Assembly (NCBI RefSeq): GCF_004000845.1 | Contig: NZ_BIMA01000038.1 | Span: 1 to 59,973 of the forward strand | Direction of reading: 5' to 3' | Source of the DNA: Paenibacillus koleovorans NBRC 103111 | Lineage (GTDB): Bacteria; Bacillota; Bacilli; Paenibacillales; NBRC-103111 | Length of the DNA: 59,973 nucleotides | In this document: positions 17,761-29,515 of the stretch, one piece after another | Position numbering within the stretch: the stretch's first letter is position 1 | Layout: every line of letters begins with the position of its first letter | Program-made: the position numbers and the translations under genes | Notes under the pieces: model-generated | Told to the model about the DNA's origin: nothing | The model's database searches: none | Seen by the model: the letters and a program-made list of their open reading frames with translations, nothing else

Positions 17761-18159
17761 TTACCAAACGTAGCAGACAACTTCGCCGCCAGACTTAGTT
17801 TGACGGGCATCCTTGTCTGTCATAACACCTTTCGAAGTCGAAATAATCGCGATTCCCAGTCCACCGAGGACTTTAGGAATTTCCAAGCTCTTCGTGTAAA
17901 CGCGAAGACCTGGTTTGCTGATGCGTTTCAACCCCGTGATGACGCGCTCGTTGTTCGGGCCGTATTTCAAGAAAATACGGATAATCCCTTGCTTGCTGTC
18001 ATCTACATATTCAGCGTCACGGATGAAGCCCTCTTTCTTCAAGATTTCCGCAATTTCCTTCTTGATCTTGGAAGCGGGAACTTCAACAGTTTCGTGACGA
18101 ACGATATTAGCGTTGCGAATGCGAGTAAGCATATCTGCAATCGGATCTGACATTACCAT
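17761..18159 (-). CDS. rpsH: 30S ribosomal protein S8
   Basis: A 132-residue primary 16S-binding protein; [16 protein letters not shown] and [20 protein letters not shown] are clear. Two close ATGs exist (MVM); I keep the first at 18159, 9 bases after GGAGG, in line with the MVMTDPIADM start of Bacillus S8. In enterobacteria S8 autoregulates the spc operon; I did not see that operator here. Confidence 0.98.
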   Translation of the reverse strand: MVMSDPIADMLTRIRNANIVRHETVEVPASKIKKEIAEILKKEGFIRDAEYVDDSKQGIIRIFLKYGPNNERVITGLKRISKPGLRVYTKSLEIPKVLGGLGIAIISTSKGVMTDKDARQTKSGGEVVCYVW

Positions 18160-18190
18160 TTAAGCGAACCTCCTTCCCGAAGTAGGGTTA

Positions 18191-18376
18191 TTACCAACTT
18201 GCCTTCTTCACGCCGGGAATCTGACCTTTGTAAGCCAGTTCACGGAAACAAATTCTGCAAATCTTGAATTTGCGCAACACGGAATGCGGACGACCGCAAC
18301 GCTCGCAACGAGTATAGGCTTGGACCTTGAACTTCGGCGCGCGCTGTTGCTTGACGATCATCGATGTTTTTGCCAC
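18191..18376 (-). CDS. rpsN: 30S ribosomal protein S14, zinc type (type Z)
   Basis: A 61-residue short S14 with two CxxC pairs ([10 protein letters not shown] and CRICFREL), the zinc-binding form. Bacillus-type genomes often encode a zinc-free paralogue elsewhere under Zur control; none is in this window. The start codon is GTG at 18376, with GGAGG 11 bases upstream. It is 26 bases after rplE. Confidence 0.98.
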   Translation of the reverse strand: MAKTSMIVKQQRAPKFKVQAYTRCERCGRPHSVLRKFKICRICFRELAYKGQIPGVKKASW

Positions 18377-18402
18377 TGAACGTTACACCTCCGGTTTCCT
18401 TC

Positions 18403-18945
18403 TTATTTCACGAACGGCATGCCGAGCTGTGTCAGAAGCTCACGGGATTCTTCATCCGAGCGGGCTGTCGTAACAATGACGATGTCCATACCGCGTACTT
18501 TGTCGACCTTGTCGTACTCGATTTCAGGGAAGATCAACTGTTCTTTCAGACCGAGCGTGTAGTTGCCGCGACCGTCGAACGCTTTGTTCGAGATCCCGCG
18601 GAAGTCACGCACGCGAGGCAATGCCACGTTGAACAGCTTATCCAGGAAGTAGTACATGCGCTCGCCGCGAAGCGTTACCTTCACGCCGATCGGCATGTTC
18701 TCGCGAAGCTTGAAGCCTGCGATGGACTTCTTGGCGCGCGTTACAACCGGCTTTTGACCTGCGATGATCTGCATGTCTTGTACCGCCGTGTCGATGACCT
18801 TGGAGTTCCCTACCGCGTCACCTACACCCATGTTGATGACCACTTTCTCAATCTTCGGCACTTGCATAACCGATGTATAGTTAAACTTCTGCATCAGCGC
18901 AGGAGTCACTTCGTTCAAGAAACGATCCTTCATTCTTGCTGCCAT
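18403..18945 (-). CDS. rplE: 50S ribosomal protein L5
   Basis: A 180-residue 5S rRNA-binding protein that also bridges to S13 in the 30S head. Landmarks are [34 protein letters not shown] and [20 protein letters not shown]. The ATG follows GGAGG by 9 bases. It is 31 bases after rplX. Confidence 0.99.
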   Translation of the reverse strand: MAARMKDRFLNEVTPALMQKFNYTSVMQVPKIEKVVINMGVGDAVGNSKVIDTAVQDMQIIAGQKPVVTRAKKSIAGFKLRENMPIGVKVTLRGERMYYFLDKLFNVALPRVRDFRGISNKAFDGRGNYTLGLKEQLIFPEIEYDKVDKVRGMDIVIVTTARSDEESRELLTQLGMPFVK

Positions 18946-18976
18946 CTTACTTGGACCTCCTTTCCATACGATTCAA

Positions 18977-19330
18977 TTAATCGATCACTTCACCGGATTT
19001 TTTGGCTACGCGAACTTTTTTACCGTTCTCCAGCACTTTGTAACCAATACGAGTCGGCAGGCCGCTCTTCGGATCCAGCAGCATCACGTTGGACACGTGA
19101 ATCGGAGCCTCTTGAGACAGGATGCCGCCTTGCGGATTTTGCTGAGTAGGCTTCTGGTGCTTCTTCACCAGGTTGACGCCTTCAACCAACACGCGGTTTT
19201 GACGAGGGTAAGCAGCGATGATGCGGCCTTTTTTCCCTTTGTCCTTGCCTGTGATGACCATGACGGTATCTTCTTTCTTCACATGCAGCTTGTTGTTGTG
19301 CGATTCCAGTCTTTTCTTCAATCTTGGCAT
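18977..19330 (-). CDS. rplX: 50S ribosomal protein L24
   Basis: A 117-residue assembly initiator with a KOW core ([20 protein letters not shown]) and the C-terminal [17 protein letters not shown]. It carries about 15 N-terminal residues ([15 protein letters not shown]) before the point where B. subtilis L24 begins. The ATG at 19330 follows GAGG by 11 bases, and no ribosome binding site precedes an internal start, so the extension is probably real. Confidence 0.98.
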   Translation of the reverse strand: MPRLKKRLESHNNKLHVKKEDTVMVITGKDKGKKGRIIAAYPRQNRVLVEGVNLVKKHQKPTQQNPQGGILSQEAPIHVSNVMLLDPKSGLPTRIGYKVLENGKKVRVAKKSGEVID

Positions 19331-19378
19331 TTTCCGTTACACCTCACTTTGCGGGACCGCTACGGGCAAGTCCTAGGG

Positions 19379-19747
19379 TTAGATAACTTCCGGTGCGAGC
19401 GATACAATCTTCATGAAGTCTTTATCGCGAAGCTCACGAGCGACTGGGCCGAAAATCCGGGTGCCGCGCGGGCTCTTGTCGTCTTTCACGATTACCGCTG
19501 CATTCTCGTCGAAACGGATGTAGGAACCGTCTTTGCGGCGCGTAGAGCGCTTAGTCCGGACGATAACGGCTTTAACTACATCGCCTTTCTTGACAACGCC
19601 ACCAGGTGTTGCTTCTTTCACGGAGCAGATAATCAAGTCGCCGATTGCGCCGACGCGACGTCCGGTACCACCGAGAACGCGAATGCACATCAATTGCTTA
19701 GCGCCGGAATTGTCGGCCGAAGTCAATCGTGTAAATGGTTGAATCAT
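19379..19747 (-). CDS. rplN: 50S ribosomal protein L14
   Basis: A 122-residue protein near the GTPase centre and inter-subunit bridge B8, and the docking site of RsfS. It opens [31 protein letters not shown]-like [20 protein letters not shown] and [13 protein letters not shown] are present. It is 38 bases after rpsQ. Confidence 0.99.
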   Translation of the reverse strand: MIQPFTRLTSADNSGAKQLMCIRVLGGTGRRVGAIGDLIICSVKEATPGGVVKKGDVVKAVIVRTKRSTRRKDGSYIRFDENAAVIVKDDKSPRGTRIFGPVARELRDKDFMKIVSLAPEVI

Positions 19748-19785
19748 GGGGATGCCCTCCTTTCGAGATATGTGCCGTTAAGCAG

Positions 19786-20049
19786 TTAGATAATGACAGC
19801 CTTCTCGACGATTTCAACCAATCTCCAATTTTTGTCTTTGGAAAGTGGGCGGGTTTCCATGATCTTCACGACATCGCCGATTTGTGCTTCATTGTTCTCG
19901 TCATGTGCTTTGAATTTCTTAGTGTATTTAATGCGCTTATGGTACAGGTCATGCTTCTTGTAAGTCTCAACCGCTACAACGATGGTTTTGTCCATCTTGT
20001 CGCTGACGACTTTGCCGACCTGAACTTTACGTTCATTGCGCTGTTCCAT
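19786..20049 (-). CDS. rpsQ: 30S ribosomal protein S17
   Basis: An 87-residue OB-fold primary binder of 16S helices 7 and 11. [19 protein letters not shown] and [20 protein letters not shown] are the family core. It is 24 bases after rpmC. Confidence 0.99.
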   Translation of the reverse strand: MEQRNERKVQVGKVVSDKMDKTIVVAVETYKKHDLYHKRIKYTKKFKAHDENNEAQIGDVVKIMETRPLSKDKNWRLVEIVEKAVII

Positions 20050-20073
20050 AGCGTGCCCTCCTCTCTAGGTTCT

Positions 20074-20271
20074 TTAGCTGATCCCGAGTTCTCTTTCACG
20101 AATAATCGTCTTCGCGCGCGCGATTTCCTTACGCAGCTCGCGAAGCCGGACCGGATTGTCCAGTTGACCGGTAGCCAGTTGAAAACGGAGGTTGAAGAGT
20201 TCTTCCTTAAATCCGGAAATTTTGTGCTCTAGCTCAGCAGTGGTTAAGTTGCGAAATTCAGTTGCTTTCAT
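20074..20271 (-). CDS. rpmC: 50S ribosomal protein L29
   Basis: A 65-residue, two-helix protein at the tunnel exit and part of the trigger factor and SRP docking site. [20 protein letters not shown] is diagnostic. I use ATG 20271 ([13 protein letters not shown]), which matches the B. subtilis start; the GTG at 20283 is further inside rplP. Even so the gene overlaps the rplP 3' end by 14 bases, so its ribosome binding site (GGTGGTG) lies within rplP. Confidence 0.97.
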   Translation of the reverse strand: MKATEFRNLTTAELEHKISGFKEELFNLRFQLATGQLDNPVRLRELRKEIARAKTIIRERELGIS

Positions 20272-20695
20272 TTGCTTCACCACCCACTTCTTCTCGTTTC
20301 ACGAACTTCGTCTTGATTGGGAGCTTGTGAGAAGCGAGACGCATAGCTTCACGTGCGATTTCTTCGGTCACCCCGGCCAATTCGAACATGATCTTGCCCG
20401 GCTTCACAACCGCTACCCACTTCTCAACGTTACCTTTACCGCTACCCATCCGTACCTCAAGCGGCTTTTGCGTAATCGGCTTGGAAGGGAAAATTTTAAT
20501 CCATACTTTACCGCCCCGCTTGATGTAACGGGTCATCGCAATACGAGCCGCTTCGATCTGACGGTTCGTCACCCATGCCGGCTCCAAAGCTTGCAGACCG
20601 TATTCGCCGAAGGCGATTTCCGCTCCACCCTTTGTATTACCAGTCATGGTGCCGCGATGTTCTTTGCGGTGTTTCACGCGTTTAGGCATCAACAT
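20258..20695 (-). CDS. rplP: 50S ribosomal protein L16
   Basis: A 145-residue late-assembly protein near the A site and peptidyl transferase centre. [29 protein letters not shown]-like [20 protein letters not shown] and [17 protein letters not shown] are present. It starts two bases after the rpsC stop and overlaps rpmC. Confidence 0.99.
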   Translation of the reverse strand: MLMPKRVKHRKEHRGTMTGNTKGGAEIAFGEYGLQALEPAWVTNRQIEAARIAMTRYIKRGGKVWIKIFPSKPITQKPLEVRMGSGKGNVEKWVAVVKPGKIMFELAGVTEEIAREAMRLASHKLPIKTKFVKREEVGGEANESN

Positions 20696-20697
20696 GA

Positions 20698-21360
20698 TTA
20701 GTTTCCTCCTTCCTGAACAGCCTTTTTCTTCGCTGTCGGAAGAACTTCGCCACGGTAGATCCAGACTTTAACGCCGATGCGGCCATAAGTCGTATGTGCT
20801 TCAGCCGTACCGTAGTCGATATCCGCACGCAGCGTATGAAGAGGCACTGTACCTTCGCTGTAGCCTTCGCTACGAGCGATTTCCGCGCCGCCCAGACGAC
20901 CGCTTACGCCGGTTTTGATTCCTTTGGCGCCTGCACGCATCGAGCGTTGGATCGATTGCTTCATGGCACGACGGAACGATACGCGGCGCTCCAGCTGTTG
21001 AGCGATGCTCTCGGCCACGAGGGTAGCGTTCAATTCCGGGTTTTTGATTTCGGCGATATTGATGTGAACTCTCTTACCGGACAACTTGGCGATGTGGTTG
21101 CGGATGACTTCCACTTCTGCGCCGCCCTTGCCGATAACCATACCTGGTTTAGCGGTATGAATCGTTACGTTCACGCGGTTAGCCGCACGCTCGATATCGA
21201 AATGAGACACAGCCGAATCTTTCAGCTTGCTCTTCAAGTATTCGCGAATCTTTACGTCTTCCATCAGAAGGGTACCGAATTCCTTGTCGGCATACCACTT
21301 GGACTCCCAATCTCTGATGATTCCAATTCTTAAACCAACGGGATTTACTTTTTGACCCAC
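20698..21360 (-). CDS. rpsC: 30S ribosomal protein S3
   Basis: A 220-residue mRNA-entry-pore protein with helicase-like function together with S4 and S5. The KH domain is seen at [20 protein letters not shown]; the C-terminal domain has [20 protein letters not shown] and [20 protein letters not shown]. It begins [13 protein letters not shown] and lies 13 bases after rplV. Confidence 0.99.
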   Translation of the reverse strand: MGQKVNPVGLRIGIIRDWESKWYADKEFGTLLMEDVKIREYLKSKLKDSAVSHFDIERAANRVNVTIHTAKPGMVIGKGGAEVEVIRNHIAKLSGKRVHINIAEIKNPELNATLVAESIAQQLERRVSFRRAMKQSIQRSMRAGAKGIKTGVSGRLGGAEIARSEGYSEGTVPLHTLRADIDYGTAEAHTTYGRIGVKVWIYRGEVLPTAKKKAVQEGGN

Positions 21361-21373
21361 ACGTTATCCCTCC

Positions 21374-21709
21374 TTATTTTTCGGATACCACAAGAGTAAT
21401 GTGGCTGGTACGTTTGAATATGCTGAACGCACGTCCTTGCGAACGAGGTTGGAATCTCTTCATGGTTGGACCTTGGTTCACGTAAACTTCCGAAATAACC
21501 AATTTGTTCGGGTCCAGGGAGAAGTTGTGCTCGGCATTCGCAATCGCGGAGTTGAGCAGCTTCTCGACAACCGGCGACGCCGAACGTGGCGTGTGGCGAA
21601 GAATCGCGACCGCATCGCCAACCTTCTTGCCGCGAATCAAGTCGATCACCAGCTGAACCTTACGCGAAGAAATGCGCACATGGCTCACATGAGCTTTAGC
21701 TTGTTGCAT
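21374..21709 (-). CDS. rplV: 50S ribosomal protein L22
   Basis: A 111-residue protein lining the exit tunnel. The tunnel beta-hairpin is in the segment [20 protein letters not shown], which shows no duplication or deletion of the kind tied to macrolide resistance. [19 protein letters not shown] starts the globular domain. Confidence 0.99.
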   Translation of the reverse strand: MQQAKAHVSHVRISSRKVQLVIDLIRGKKVGDAVAILRHTPRSASPVVEKLLNSAIANAEHNFSLDPNKLVISEVYVNQGPTMKRFQPRSQGRAFSIFKRTSHITLVVSEK

Positions 21710-21759
21710 GGTAGTACCCTCCTCTCAAACATAAGATGTCTCTCGACAAAATGCTTATC

Positions 21760-22038
21760 TTATCGCTTACCGGTTTTCTTGTCGTCGTCGGTATGTCCTT
21801 TGTACGTACGGGTTGGCGCGAATTCGCCCAACTTATGTCCGACCATGTCTTCCGTTACGTATACAGGCACGTGCTTCTTGCCATCATAAACAGCAAATGT
21901 GTGACCAACGAATTGAGGGAAAATCGTCGAGCGGCGGGACCAGGTTTTGATAACAACTTTCTTACCGGTTCCGAGGCCCTCTACTTTTTTCATCAAGTGA
22001 TCGTCAACAAAAGGTCCTTTTTTCAAACTGCGGCCCAT
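21760..22038 (-). CDS. rpsS: 30S ribosomal protein S19
   Basis: A 92-residue head protein paired with S13. It begins [16 protein letters not shown] and contains [23 protein letters not shown] 22038 has AAAGGAGG 7 bases upstream; the frame also opens at 22056, but that codon overlaps the ribosome binding site. Confidence 0.99.
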   Translation of the reverse strand: MGRSLKKGPFVDDHLMKKVEGLGTGKKVVIKTWSRRSTIFPQFVGHTFAVYDGKKHVPVYVTEDMVGHKLGEFAPTRTYKGHTDDDKKTGKR

Positions 22039-22077
22039 CGTTCGTCCTCCTTTCATGCAACCTTACTGAATTCGTAC

Positions 22078-22908
22078 TTACTTCGTGCGGCGACGAATAA
22101 TATACTTGTCAGAAGCTTTGCTCTTCTTACGGGTTTTGTAACCAAGCGTTGGTTTACCCCATGGGGACATAGGCGATTTGCGTCCGATTGGAGCGCGGCC
22201 TTCACCACCGCCGTGAGGGTGATCAACCGGGTTCATGACGACACCGCGAACTACTGGGCGTTTGCCCATCCAGCGCTTGCGGCCCGCTTTACCGATGTTG
22301 ATGAGCTCGTGGTCTTCGTTGCCTACGGAACCGATCGTCGCGCGGCATACTTTCAGTACGCGGCGAACTTCGCCGGAGGATAGACGGATCGAGACATACT
22401 CGGCTTCTTTACCCAGCAATTGAGCTTCCGTACCGGCAGCGCGAACCAATTGTCCGCCTTTGCCTGGCTTCAGCTCGATGTTGTGAATTACAGTACCTAC
22501 AGGGATGTTCTCAAGTGGCAATGCGTTGCCGATTTTGATGTCGGAACCAACGCCGGACTCGATTACGTCGTTTACCTTCAGCCCTTTTGGAGCAAGAATG
22601 TAACGCTTTTCCCCATCAGCATATACGATCAAAGCGATGTTAGCTGTACGGTTCGGGTCATACTCGATTGTAGCAACGCGGCCCGGTATGCCATCTTTCG
22701 TCCGTTTGAAGTCGATGATCCGGTATTTGCGCTTATGTCCGCCGCCTTGGTGACGAACGGTGATTTTACCTTGGTTGTTGCGGCCGGCCTTGTTCATGAG
22801 CGGTGCCAACAACGATTTCTCCGGAGTGGATGTTGTGATCTCCTCGAAAGTAGAAACCGTCATTTGACGTCTCGATGCGGAAGTCGGCTTGAATGATTTG
22901 ATAGGCAC
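22078..22908 (-). CDS. rplB: 50S ribosomal protein L2
   Basis: A 276-residue protein that holds the subunit interface and supports peptidyl transfer. The conserved loop [19 protein letters not shown], with the histidine next to the active centre, is intact. The N terminus reads [18 protein letters not shown]. It lies 26 bases after rplW. Confidence 0.99.
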   Translation of the reverse strand: MPIKSFKPTSASRRQMTVSTFEEITTSTPEKSLLAPLMNKAGRNNQGKITVRHQGGGHKRKYRIIDFKRTKDGIPGRVATIEYDPNRTANIALIVYADGEKRYILAPKGLKVNDVIESGVGSDIKIGNALPLENIPVGTVIHNIELKPGKGGQLVRAAGTEAQLLGKEAEYVSIRLSSGEVRRVLKVCRATIGSVGNEDHELINIGKAGRKRWMGKRPVVRGVVMNPVDHPHGGGEGRAPIGRKSPMSPWGKPTLGYKTRKKSKASDKYIIRRRTK

Positions 22909-22934
22909 TTCGATTCCCTCCTTACTTTACGAAA

Positions 22935-23225
22935 TTAAACCGATTCGAAAAACTCTAACGGCTTGCTGTCTGCACTCAAACGTACGATAGCTTTTTTCCA
23001 TGCTGTGGTGTATCCATTGTAACGGCCATAACGCTTCGGTTTTGCCGGAACGTTCATGGTGTTTACGTTGGATACCTTCACCTTGAAAATATCTTGAATC
23101 GCGAGCTTGATTTCGGTCTTGTTCGCGCGACGGTCTACTTCAAACACGTACGTGTTGTTCGACATCAGATCGCTCGTGCGTTCCGTGATAACGGGGCGCT
23201 TGATAATATCGCGTGGGTTCTTCAT
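22935..23225 (-). CDS. rplW: 50S ribosomal protein L23
   Basis: A 96-residue tunnel-exit protein and docking point for trigger factor and [20 protein letters not shown] and [21 protein letters not shown] are typical. The ATG shares one base with the rplD stop (TAATG), so the two are translationally coupled. Confidence 0.99.
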   Translation of the reverse strand: MKNPRDIIKRPVITERTSDLMSNNTYVFEVDRRANKTEIKLAIQDIFKVKVSNVNTMNVPAKPKRYGRYNGYTTAWKKAIVRLSADSKPLEFFESV

Positions 23226-23848
23226 TACGCAAGCACCTCCTCTACCTTCTGAACTGCTTCCTTCGTGATGATGAGTTTGTCATACACGAGCACGTCCAGA
23301 ACGTTAATACCCTCCGAAGTGATGAACTTCACGCTAGGGATGTTGCGCGCAGACAGAGCTACGTTATCATCATAGTTCGCAGTTACAACCAGAGCTTTCG
23401 TGCCCACTTTAAGGTTGTTCAGGATCGCTGCGAATTCTTTGGTTTTCGGTTGGTTCAACGCGAGTTGATCCAGTACGATAATGCTGTTGTCGATCACTTT
23501 GGATGACAAAGCGGATTTGATGGCCAAACGGCGAACTTTACGAGGCAGCTTGTACCCGTAATCGCGAGGAGTCGGTCCGAAGACGATCCCGCCGCCTTTC
23601 CATTGTGGAGAGCGGATGCTACCTTGACGCGCGCGTCCTGTGCCTTTTTGTTTCCAAGGCTTGCGACCGCCGCCACGGACTTCCGAACGTCCTTTTACTT
23701 TATGCGTACCTTGACGCTGAGTCGCTTGTTGGTTGACAACCGCTTCATGCAACACGTGCTTGTTCGGTTCGATGCCGAATACGGAATCGTTCAACTCCAC
23801 TTCGCCTACTTGAGCGCCACTTACGTTAAACAGGGCTACTTTTGGCAT
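23225..23848 (-). CDS. rplD: 50S ribosomal protein L4
   Basis: A 207-residue protein whose extended loop reaches the exit tunnel ([20 protein letters not shown]). The globular part follows with [16 protein letters not shown]. In E. coli L4 represses its own S10 operon; the long leader ahead of rpsJ here leaves room for control, but I see no recognised L4 site. It is 16 bases after rplC. Confidence 0.99.
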   Translation of the reverse strand: MPKVALFNVSGAQVGEVELNDSVFGIEPNKHVLHEAVVNQQATQRQGTHKVKGRSEVRGGGRKPWKQKGTGRARQGSIRSPQWKGGGIVFGPTPRDYGYKLPRKVRRLAIKSALSSKVIDNSIIVLDQLALNQPKTKEFAAILNNLKVGTKALVVTANYDDNVALSARNIPSVKFITSEGINVLDVLVYDKLIITKEAVQKVEEVLA

Positions 23849-23864
23849 GTTAGTTCCTCCTTTC

Positions 23865-24491
23865 TTACTTCTTAACTGTCGATTTCACGCTGACATAGCT
23901 GTTATTGGCGCCTGGAACGGATCCTTTTACCAAGATCACGTTGCGCTCAGCATCCACTTTAACAACTTGCAGCTTTTGAATGGTGATCGTTTCGCTACCC
24001 ATATGACCCGGCATGTTCTTGCCTTTCGGCACGCGGTTACCCGTACGGATAACGGCCATGGAACCTACGCCGCGATGATATTTGGAACCGTGAGTAAGCG
24101 GACCGCGGGATTGGCCCCAGCGCTTGATCGCGCCTTGGAATCCTTTACCCTTCGAAGTACCTGTCACGTCAACATATTCGCCCTCCGCGAAAATGTCGGC
24201 TTTCAGCTCTTGGCCTACTTCGTACTCGCCAACATTAACACCGCGAATTTCTTTAATGTAGCGCTTAGGTGCTGCGTTAGCCTTCTTGGCATGGCCCAGC
24301 TCAGGTTTGTTCGCTCTTTGTTCTTTCTTATCTTCATAACCGATCTGGATCGATTCGTAACCGTCGTTGTCCTGGTCCTTCTTCTGCAGTACGACGCAAG
24401 GTCCTGCTTGAATTACAGTTACCGGCACGGCTGTTCCGTCAGCGGCGAAGACTTGGGTCATCCCCAGTTTTTTCCCTAAGATACCTTTCAT
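23865..24491 (-). CDS. rplC: 50S ribosomal protein L3
   Basis: A 208-residue assembly initiator with a long arm toward the peptidyl transferase centre. [15 protein letters not shown] and the [20 protein letters not shown] arm are diagnostic, and [16 protein letters not shown] is in the C-terminal part. It is 42 bases after rpsJ. Confidence 0.99.
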   Translation of the reverse strand: MKGILGKKLGMTQVFAADGTAVPVTVIQAGPCVVLQKKDQDNDGYESIQIGYEDKKEQRANKPELGHAKKANAAPKRYIKEIRGVNVGEYEVGQELKADIFAEGEYVDVTGTSKGKGFQGAIKRWGQSRGPLTHGSKYHRGVGSMAVIRTGNRVPKGKNMPGHMGSETITIQKLQVVKVDAERNVILVKGSVPGANNSYVSVKSTVKK

Positions 24492-24533
24492 GTTGACACC
24501 TCTTTTCCTTTACGCTTCGTTTGATTGTGGCTC

Positions 24534-24905
<372 letters not shown>

Positions 24906-24986
24906 CTACCTGGTCCCTCATGGCAAAGGGGCCGGGTGTGTCGGCAACCTCTCACATCATCGCACAGTCACAGACCAACGTTCACT

Positions 24987-25015
24987 ATTATATAAAAAAT
25001 GAAAATGAAAAGCAA
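24987..25015 (-). promoter_or_regulatory. Sigma-A promoter of the S10-spc-alpha transcript
   Basis: TTGCTT, 17 bases, TATAAT on the minus strand, in a very A/T-rich stretch that resembles an UP element. Expected transcription start is near 24980. It lies between the tuf terminator and rpsJ and is the strongest promoter match I see ahead of the roughly 15-kb ribosomal run. Confidence 0.85.
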
Positions 25016-25048
25016 GAAAATATTTAGGTAATTTGCGGAAAAATAACG

Positions 25049-25081
25049 AGAGCCCTCAACTCTTGAAAAGTCGAGGGCTCT
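25049..25081 (-). terminator. Intrinsic terminator after tuf
   Basis: Stem AGAGCCCTC / GAGGGCTCT with additional inner pairing, followed on the minus strand by CGTTATTTTTCC. It lies 30 bases after the tuf stop and separates the str segment from the S10 promoter. Confidence 0.88.
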
Positions 25082-25111
25082 TCGTGTTTCTTCTATTATA
25101 TATAGAAGCGA

Positions 25112-26302
25112 TTATTTTTGGATCGATGCTACCGCGCCAGCGCCTACAGTACGGCCGCCTTCGCGAATCGCGAAGCGAGTACCTTCTTCGATCGCGATTG
25201 GGTTGATCAGCTCAACCGTAACCGTGATGTTGTCGCCAGGCATAACCATCTCAGTACCTTCTGGCAGCGTGATGACGCCAGTTACGTCCGTTGTCCGGAA
25301 GTAGAACTGCGGACGGTAACCGCCGAAGAAAGGCTTGTGACGGCCACCTTCTTCTTTAGTCAGGACGTAGATTTGAGCGGTGAAGTTCGTGTGAGGCTTA
25401 ACCGAACCCGGCTTAGCCAATACTTGTCCACGCTCGATGTCTTTACGGTCAACACCGCGCAGCAGGGCGCCGATGTTGTCGCCGGCTTGAGCGGAGTCAA
25501 GCAATTTGCGGAACATTTCTACGCCGGTAACTACGCATTTGCGAGTTGCTTCAGCGATACCCACGATCTCGATTTCGTCGCCGACTTTAACCGTACCACG
25601 CTCTACACGACCAGTTGCAACTGTACCGCGGCCTGTGATTGTGAATACGTCCTCGACTGGCATCAAGAAAGGCTTAGCTACGTCGCGCTCAGGAGTCGGG
25701 ATGAACGTGTCCACTTGCTCGAACAGTTCAACGATCTTTTGAGCCCACTCGCCGTCCGGGTTTTGCAGAGCTTCACGAGCGGAACCGCGGATGATTGGAG
25801 TGTCATCGCCTGGGAACTCGTACTCGTTCAGCAGGTCGCGAACTTCCATTTCTACCAGCTCAAGCAACTCTTCGTCTTCCACCATGTCGCATTTGTTCAA
25901 GAATACGACGATGTATGGAACGCCTACTTGACGGGACAGCAGGATGTGCTCGCGAGTTTGCGGCATTGGGCCGTCCGCTGCGGATACAACCAGGATCGCG
26001 CCGTCCATTTGAGCAGCACCGGTAATCATGTTTTTAACATAGTCGGCGTGCCCTGGGCAGTCAACGTGTGCGTAGTGACGGTTGTTGGTTTCGTACTCAA
26101 CGTGAGCTGTGGAGATCGTGATCCCGCGCTCGCGCTCTTCCGGAGCCTTGTCGATTTGGTCGAACGCCACTGCAGCGCCACCGTATTTTTTGGAAAGAAC
26201 GGTTGTGATCGCAGCTGTCAAAGTCGTTTTACCATGGTCGACGTGACCGATCGTACCGATGTTTACGTGCGGTTTGTTACGTTCGAATTTAGCTTTTGCC
26301 AT
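25112..26302 (-). CDS. tuf: Elongation factor Tu
   Basis: A 396-residue GTPase delivering aminoacyl-tRNA to the ribosome. G motifs are visible: GHVDHGKTT (P-loop), DCPGHADYV (G3) and NKCDMV (G4). Domains 2 and 3 follow ([33 protein letters not shown]). Normal length, last gene of the rpsL-rpsG-fusA-tuf transcript, with 36 bases between it and fusA. Confidence 0.99.
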   Translation of the reverse strand: MAKAKFERNKPHVNIGTIGHVDHGKTTLTAAITTVLSKKYGGAAVAFDQIDKAPEERERGITISTAHVEYETNNRHYAHVDCPGHADYVKNMITGAAQMDGAILVVSAADGPMPQTREHILLSRQVGVPYIVVFLNKCDMVEDEELLELVEMEVRDLLNEYEFPGDDTPIIRGSAREALQNPDGEWAQKIVELFEQVDTFIPTPERDVAKPFLMPVEDVFTITGRGTVATGRVERGTVKVGDEIEIVGIAEATRKCVVTGVEMFRKLLDSAQAGDNIGALLRGVDRKDIERGQVLAKPGSVKPHTNFTAQIYVLTKEEGGRHKPFFGGYRPQFYFRTTDVTGVITLPEGTEMVMPGDNITVTVELINPIAIEEGTRFAIREGGRTVGAGAVASIQK

Positions 26303-26338
26303 GACTTGCTATTCCTCCTTATTATAAGAAAGTTATAA

Positions 26339-28414
26339 TTATGCGCCCTTGTGCTTAGCTGCAATTTCTTCAGCGATGCTTCTAGGCACTTCTTCATAGT
26401 GTGACAGCTCCATGGAGTAAACGCCGCGGCCTTGAGTACGGGAACGCAGTGTTGTGGAGTAGCCGAACATCTCAGAGAGAGGCACCTTGGAGCGGATGAT
26501 TTGTGCGCCTGCACGAGCATCCATACCTTCGATACGACCGCGTCTGGAGTTCAGGTCGCCCATAACGTCGCCCATGTACTCTTCCGGTACGGTAACTTCC
26601 ACTTTCATGATTGGCTCAAGCAAGCATGGGTTACATTTGTCTTTCGCGGCCTTAAGGGCCATCGAACCGGCAATTTTGAACGCCATTTCACTGGAGTCGA
26701 CATCATGGTAAGAACCGTCGAAGATGGTCGCTTTGATATCTACGAGCGGGAAGCCGGCCAATACGCCGTTCTTCATGGACTCTTCGATACCCGCTTGTAC
26801 CGGAGCGATAAACTCTCTCGGTACTACGCCACCGACAACCTTATTCTCAAATACAAATCCAGTCCCTGGCTCGAGCGGTGTAAACTCAACCCAGCAATGA
26901 CCGTATTGACCGCGGCCGCCGGACTGACGAACGAACTTGCCTTCGACTTTCGCAGCAGATTTGAATGTTTCGCGGTAAGCAACCTGAGGCTTACCTACAT
27001 TCGTCTCTACCTTGAACTCGCGCAGCATCCGGTCAACGATAATCTCAAGATGAAGCTCGCCCATCCCTTGAATGATCGTTTGACTGGTTTCTTCGTCTGT
27101 GTAGTAACGGAAAGTCGGATCTTCTTCAGCCAGCTTCGACAGGGCTACGCCCATCTTGTCTTGGTCGGCTTTGGTCTTAGGCTCAACGGCAATGGAGATA
27201 ACCGGATCCGGGAAGTTCATCGACTCGAGAACAACCGGGTGCTTCTCATCGCACAGCGTATCGCCTGTGATGGTGTCCTTCAGACCTACGGCAGCAGCAA
27301 TGTCGCCAGCGTATACTTCGCTGATTTCTTGACGGCTGTTCGCATGCATCTGCAGAATACGGCCGATCCGCTCGCGCTTGCCCTTAGTTGCGTTCAGCAC
27401 GTACGAACCGGAGCTCAATACACCGGAATACACGCGGAAGAACGTCAGCTTCCCGACATAAGGGTCGGTAGCAATTTTGAAGGCCAGAGCCGCGAAAGGC
27501 TCGTTGTCTGCGGATTTCCGTGTGACTTCGGAACCATCTTCGAGCGTACCCTTGATGTCCGGAACGTCGACCGGAGCAGGAAGATAGTCCACTACGGCAT
27601 CCAGCATCAGCTGAACCCCTTTGTTACGATAGGACGAACCTACGATAACCGGGAAAATCTTTACTTCGGTAACGCCTTTGCGAAGAGCTGCTTTCAATTC
27701 CGGAATCAAAATCTCTTCGCCTTCCAGGTATTTCATAGTCAGCTCTTCGTCCAGTTCAGCAACCTTTTCGACCAGCTCATTGCGGAGCTCTTCTACTTGT
27801 GCTGTGAACTCGGAAGGAATCTCAACTTGCTCGATGTCTTTGCCGAGGTCGTCCTTGTACATATACGCCACTCGCTCAACGAGGTCGATAATTCCTTTGA
27901 AGTCGGACTCAGCGCCGATCGGCAGTTGAATCGCTACCGCGTTGGCACCCAAACGGCTACGCATCTGGCCAATAACGCCCAGGAAGTCTGCACCGATGAT
28001 GTCCATTTTGTTAACATAGGCGATCCGCGGAACGTGGTAACGGTCCGCTTGTCTCCAGACGGTTTCGGATTGAGGTTCAACGCCTTCCTTCGCGCTGAAT
28101 ACGCCAACCGCTCCGTCGAGTACGCGCAGGGAACGTTCTACTTCGACTGTGAAGTCAACGTGCCCCGGGGTGTCGATAATATTGATGCGGTGACCTTTCC
28201 ACTGACAGGTGGTAGCAGCGGACGTAATCGTAATTCCGCGCTCTTGCTCTTGCTCCATCCAGTCCATCGTAGCGGCGCCTTCATGCACCTCTCCGATTTT
28301 GTGGGTACGACCGGTATAGAACAAGATCCGCTCCGTAGTGGTGGTCTTACCAGCGTCAATATGCGCCATAATCCCGATGTTGCGCGTGTCTTTTAAGGAG
28401 AACTCTCTTGGCAT
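26339..28414 (-). CDS. fusA: Elongation factor G
   Basis: A 691-residue translocase GTPase with [15 protein letters not shown] (P-loop), the switch II segment DTPGHVDFT and [10 protein letters not shown] (G4), followed by domains II-V including the [13 protein letters not shown] segment of domain IV. Length and sequence match the canonical EF-G1 of the str operon rather than a paralogue such as FusB- or TetM-type proteins. It is 32 bases after rpsG. Confidence 0.99.
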   Translation of the reverse strand: MPREFSLKDTRNIGIMAHIDAGKTTTTERILFYTGRTHKIGEVHEGAATMDWMEQEQERGITITSAATTCQWKGHRINIIDTPGHVDFTVEVERSLRVLDGAVGVFSAKEGVEPQSETVWRQADRYHVPRIAYVNKMDIIGADFLGVIGQMRSRLGANAVAIQLPIGAESDFKGIIDLVERVAYMYKDDLGKDIEQVEIPSEFTAQVEELRNELVEKVAELDEELTMKYLEGEEILIPELKAALRKGVTEVKIFPVIVGSSYRNKGVQLMLDAVVDYLPAPVDVPDIKGTLEDGSEVTRKSADNEPFAALAFKIATDPYVGKLTFFRVYSGVLSSGSYVLNATKGKRERIGRILQMHANSRQEISEVYAGDIAAAVGLKDTITGDTLCDEKHPVVLESMNFPDPVISIAVEPKTKADQDKMGVALSKLAEEDPTFRYYTDEETSQTIIQGMGELHLEIIVDRMLREFKVETNVGKPQVAYRETFKSAAKVEGKFVRQSGGRGQYGHCWVEFTPLEPGTGFVFENKVVGGVVPREFIAPVQAGIEESMKNGVLAGFPLVDIKATIFDGSYHDVDSSEMAFKIAGSMALKAAKDKCNPCLLEPIMKVEVTVPEEYMGDVMGDLNSRRGRIEGMDARAGAQIIRSKVPLSEMFGYSTTLRSRTQGRGVYSMELSHYEEVPRSIAEEIAAKHKGA

Positions 28415-28446
28415 AAGGAACGTCTCCTTCCATTAAGAACAAAATT

Positions 28447-28917
28447 CTACCAACGATAGTGGGCAAACGCTTTGTTCGCTTCCGCCATCTTGTGTGTATC
28501 TTCACGCTTCTTCACGGACGCGCCTGTGTTGTTGCTCGCGTCGACGATCTCGGCGGCCAAACGCTCTTCCATGGTCTTCTCACCGCGGAGGCGGGAGTAG
28601 TTCACCAACCAACGAAGTCCGAGCGACGTACGGCGTTCTGGCTTCACTTCGATTGGAACTTGGTAGTTCGCACCACCCACACGACGAGCTTTAACTTCAA
28701 GCACCGGCATAATGTTCTTGATCGCTGTCTCGAACACTTCCATCGGCTCTTTCCCTGTACGGCTTTGAATCAAGTTGAACGCATCATACAGAATCGTTTG
28801 AGCGACACCGCGTTTTCCGTCGATCATGATTCGGTTGATGAGACGGGTAACCAATTTGCTGTTGTAAATCGGATCCGGCAATACATCTCTTTTGGCAACT
28901 GCACCTTTACGTGGCAT
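28447..28917 (-). CDS. rpsG: 30S ribosomal protein S7
   Basis: A 156-residue nucleator of 30S head assembly at the E site. [33 protein letters not shown] and the C-terminal NKAFAHYRW are family hallmarks. It is 48 bases after rpsL. In E. coli S7 autoregulates at the S12-S7 junction; I saw no obvious structure in this short gap. Confidence 0.99.
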   Translation of the reverse strand: MPRKGAVAKRDVLPDPIYNSKLVTRLINRIMIDGKRGVAQTILYDAFNLIQSRTGKEPMEVFETAIKNIMPVLEVKARRVGGANYQVPIEVKPERRTSLGLRWLVNYSRLRGEKTMEERLAAEIVDASNNTGASVKKREDTHKMAEANKAFAHYRW

Positions 28918-28965
28918 AGTTATCCCCCTTTCTTGTAGAAATCATTCGATATCGGGTACTCATGA

Positions 28966-29385
28966 TTACTTTTTCGCCTTAGGACGCTTCGTACCATACT
29001 TGGAACGAGCTTGCTTGCGGTTGTTCACGCCGGAAGTATCCAGCGCGCCACGTACGATATGATAACGTACCCCTGGCAAGTCTTTAACCCGTCCGCCGCG
29101 GATCAACACGACGCTGTGCTCTTGAAGATTGTGTCCGATTCCCGGAATGTAAGCCGTAACCTCGACACGGTTCGTCAAACGTACGCGCGCGTATTTGCGA
29201 AGCGCGGAGTTCGGTTTCTTCGGAGTCATAGTCCCTACACGAGTGCAGACACCACGCTTCTGAGGAGCGCTCAAGTCGGTCGACTCGCGCTTCAGAGCAT
29301 TGAACCCTCTTTGAAGTGCTGGGGACTTGGACTTTGTTACTTTCGCTTGACGGCCTTTACGTACCAATTGATTAATCGTTGGCAT
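28966..29385 (-). CDS. rpsL: 30S ribosomal protein S12
   Basis: A 139-residue decoding-centre protein. The loop [20 protein letters not shown] and [18 protein letters not shown] keep the lysines and proline whose substitution gives streptomycin resistance, so the allele looks wild type. There is a Bacillus-type insertion ([15 protein letters not shown]). Two hairpins lie in the 156 bases separating it from the upstream L7Ae-like gene. Confidence 0.99.
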   Translation of the reverse strand: MPTINQLVRKGRQAKVTKSKSPALQRGFNALKRESTDLSAPQKRGVCTRVGTMTPKKPNSALRKYARVRLTNRVEVTAYIPGIGHNLQEHSVVLIRGGRVKDLPGVRYHIVRGALDTSGVNNRKQARSKYGTKRPKAKK

Positions 29386-29425
29386 GTCGCCACCTCCTTC
29401 CCATATTCCTTGAACTTGCGTGCGC

Positions 29426-29515
29426 GGACTTGAATTTCAAGTCCACAGATCCAGGTGGTTCACAAATGAGCAAACGAAATGGCCTTGCCTCGAGCCGTCC
29501 GGCAATAAACCGGAC
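29426..29515 (-). other. Paired hairpins in the rpsL 5' region
   Basis: Two inverted repeats lie between the L7Ae-like gene and rpsL: GTCCGG with CCGGAC (29497-29515) and GGACTTGAA with TTCAAGTCC (29426-29444). Neither has a U run, so they are unlikely to be terminators. They may be leader structure or protein-binding sites; I recognise no named family. Confidence 0.5.

Noticed and set aside
25118-26338. 406-codon open frame opposite tuf
   Set aside because: Codon-usage shadow of a highly biased gene.
26432-28396. 654-codon open frame opposite fusA
   Set aside because: Same cause; the fusA frame is complete and unmistakable.
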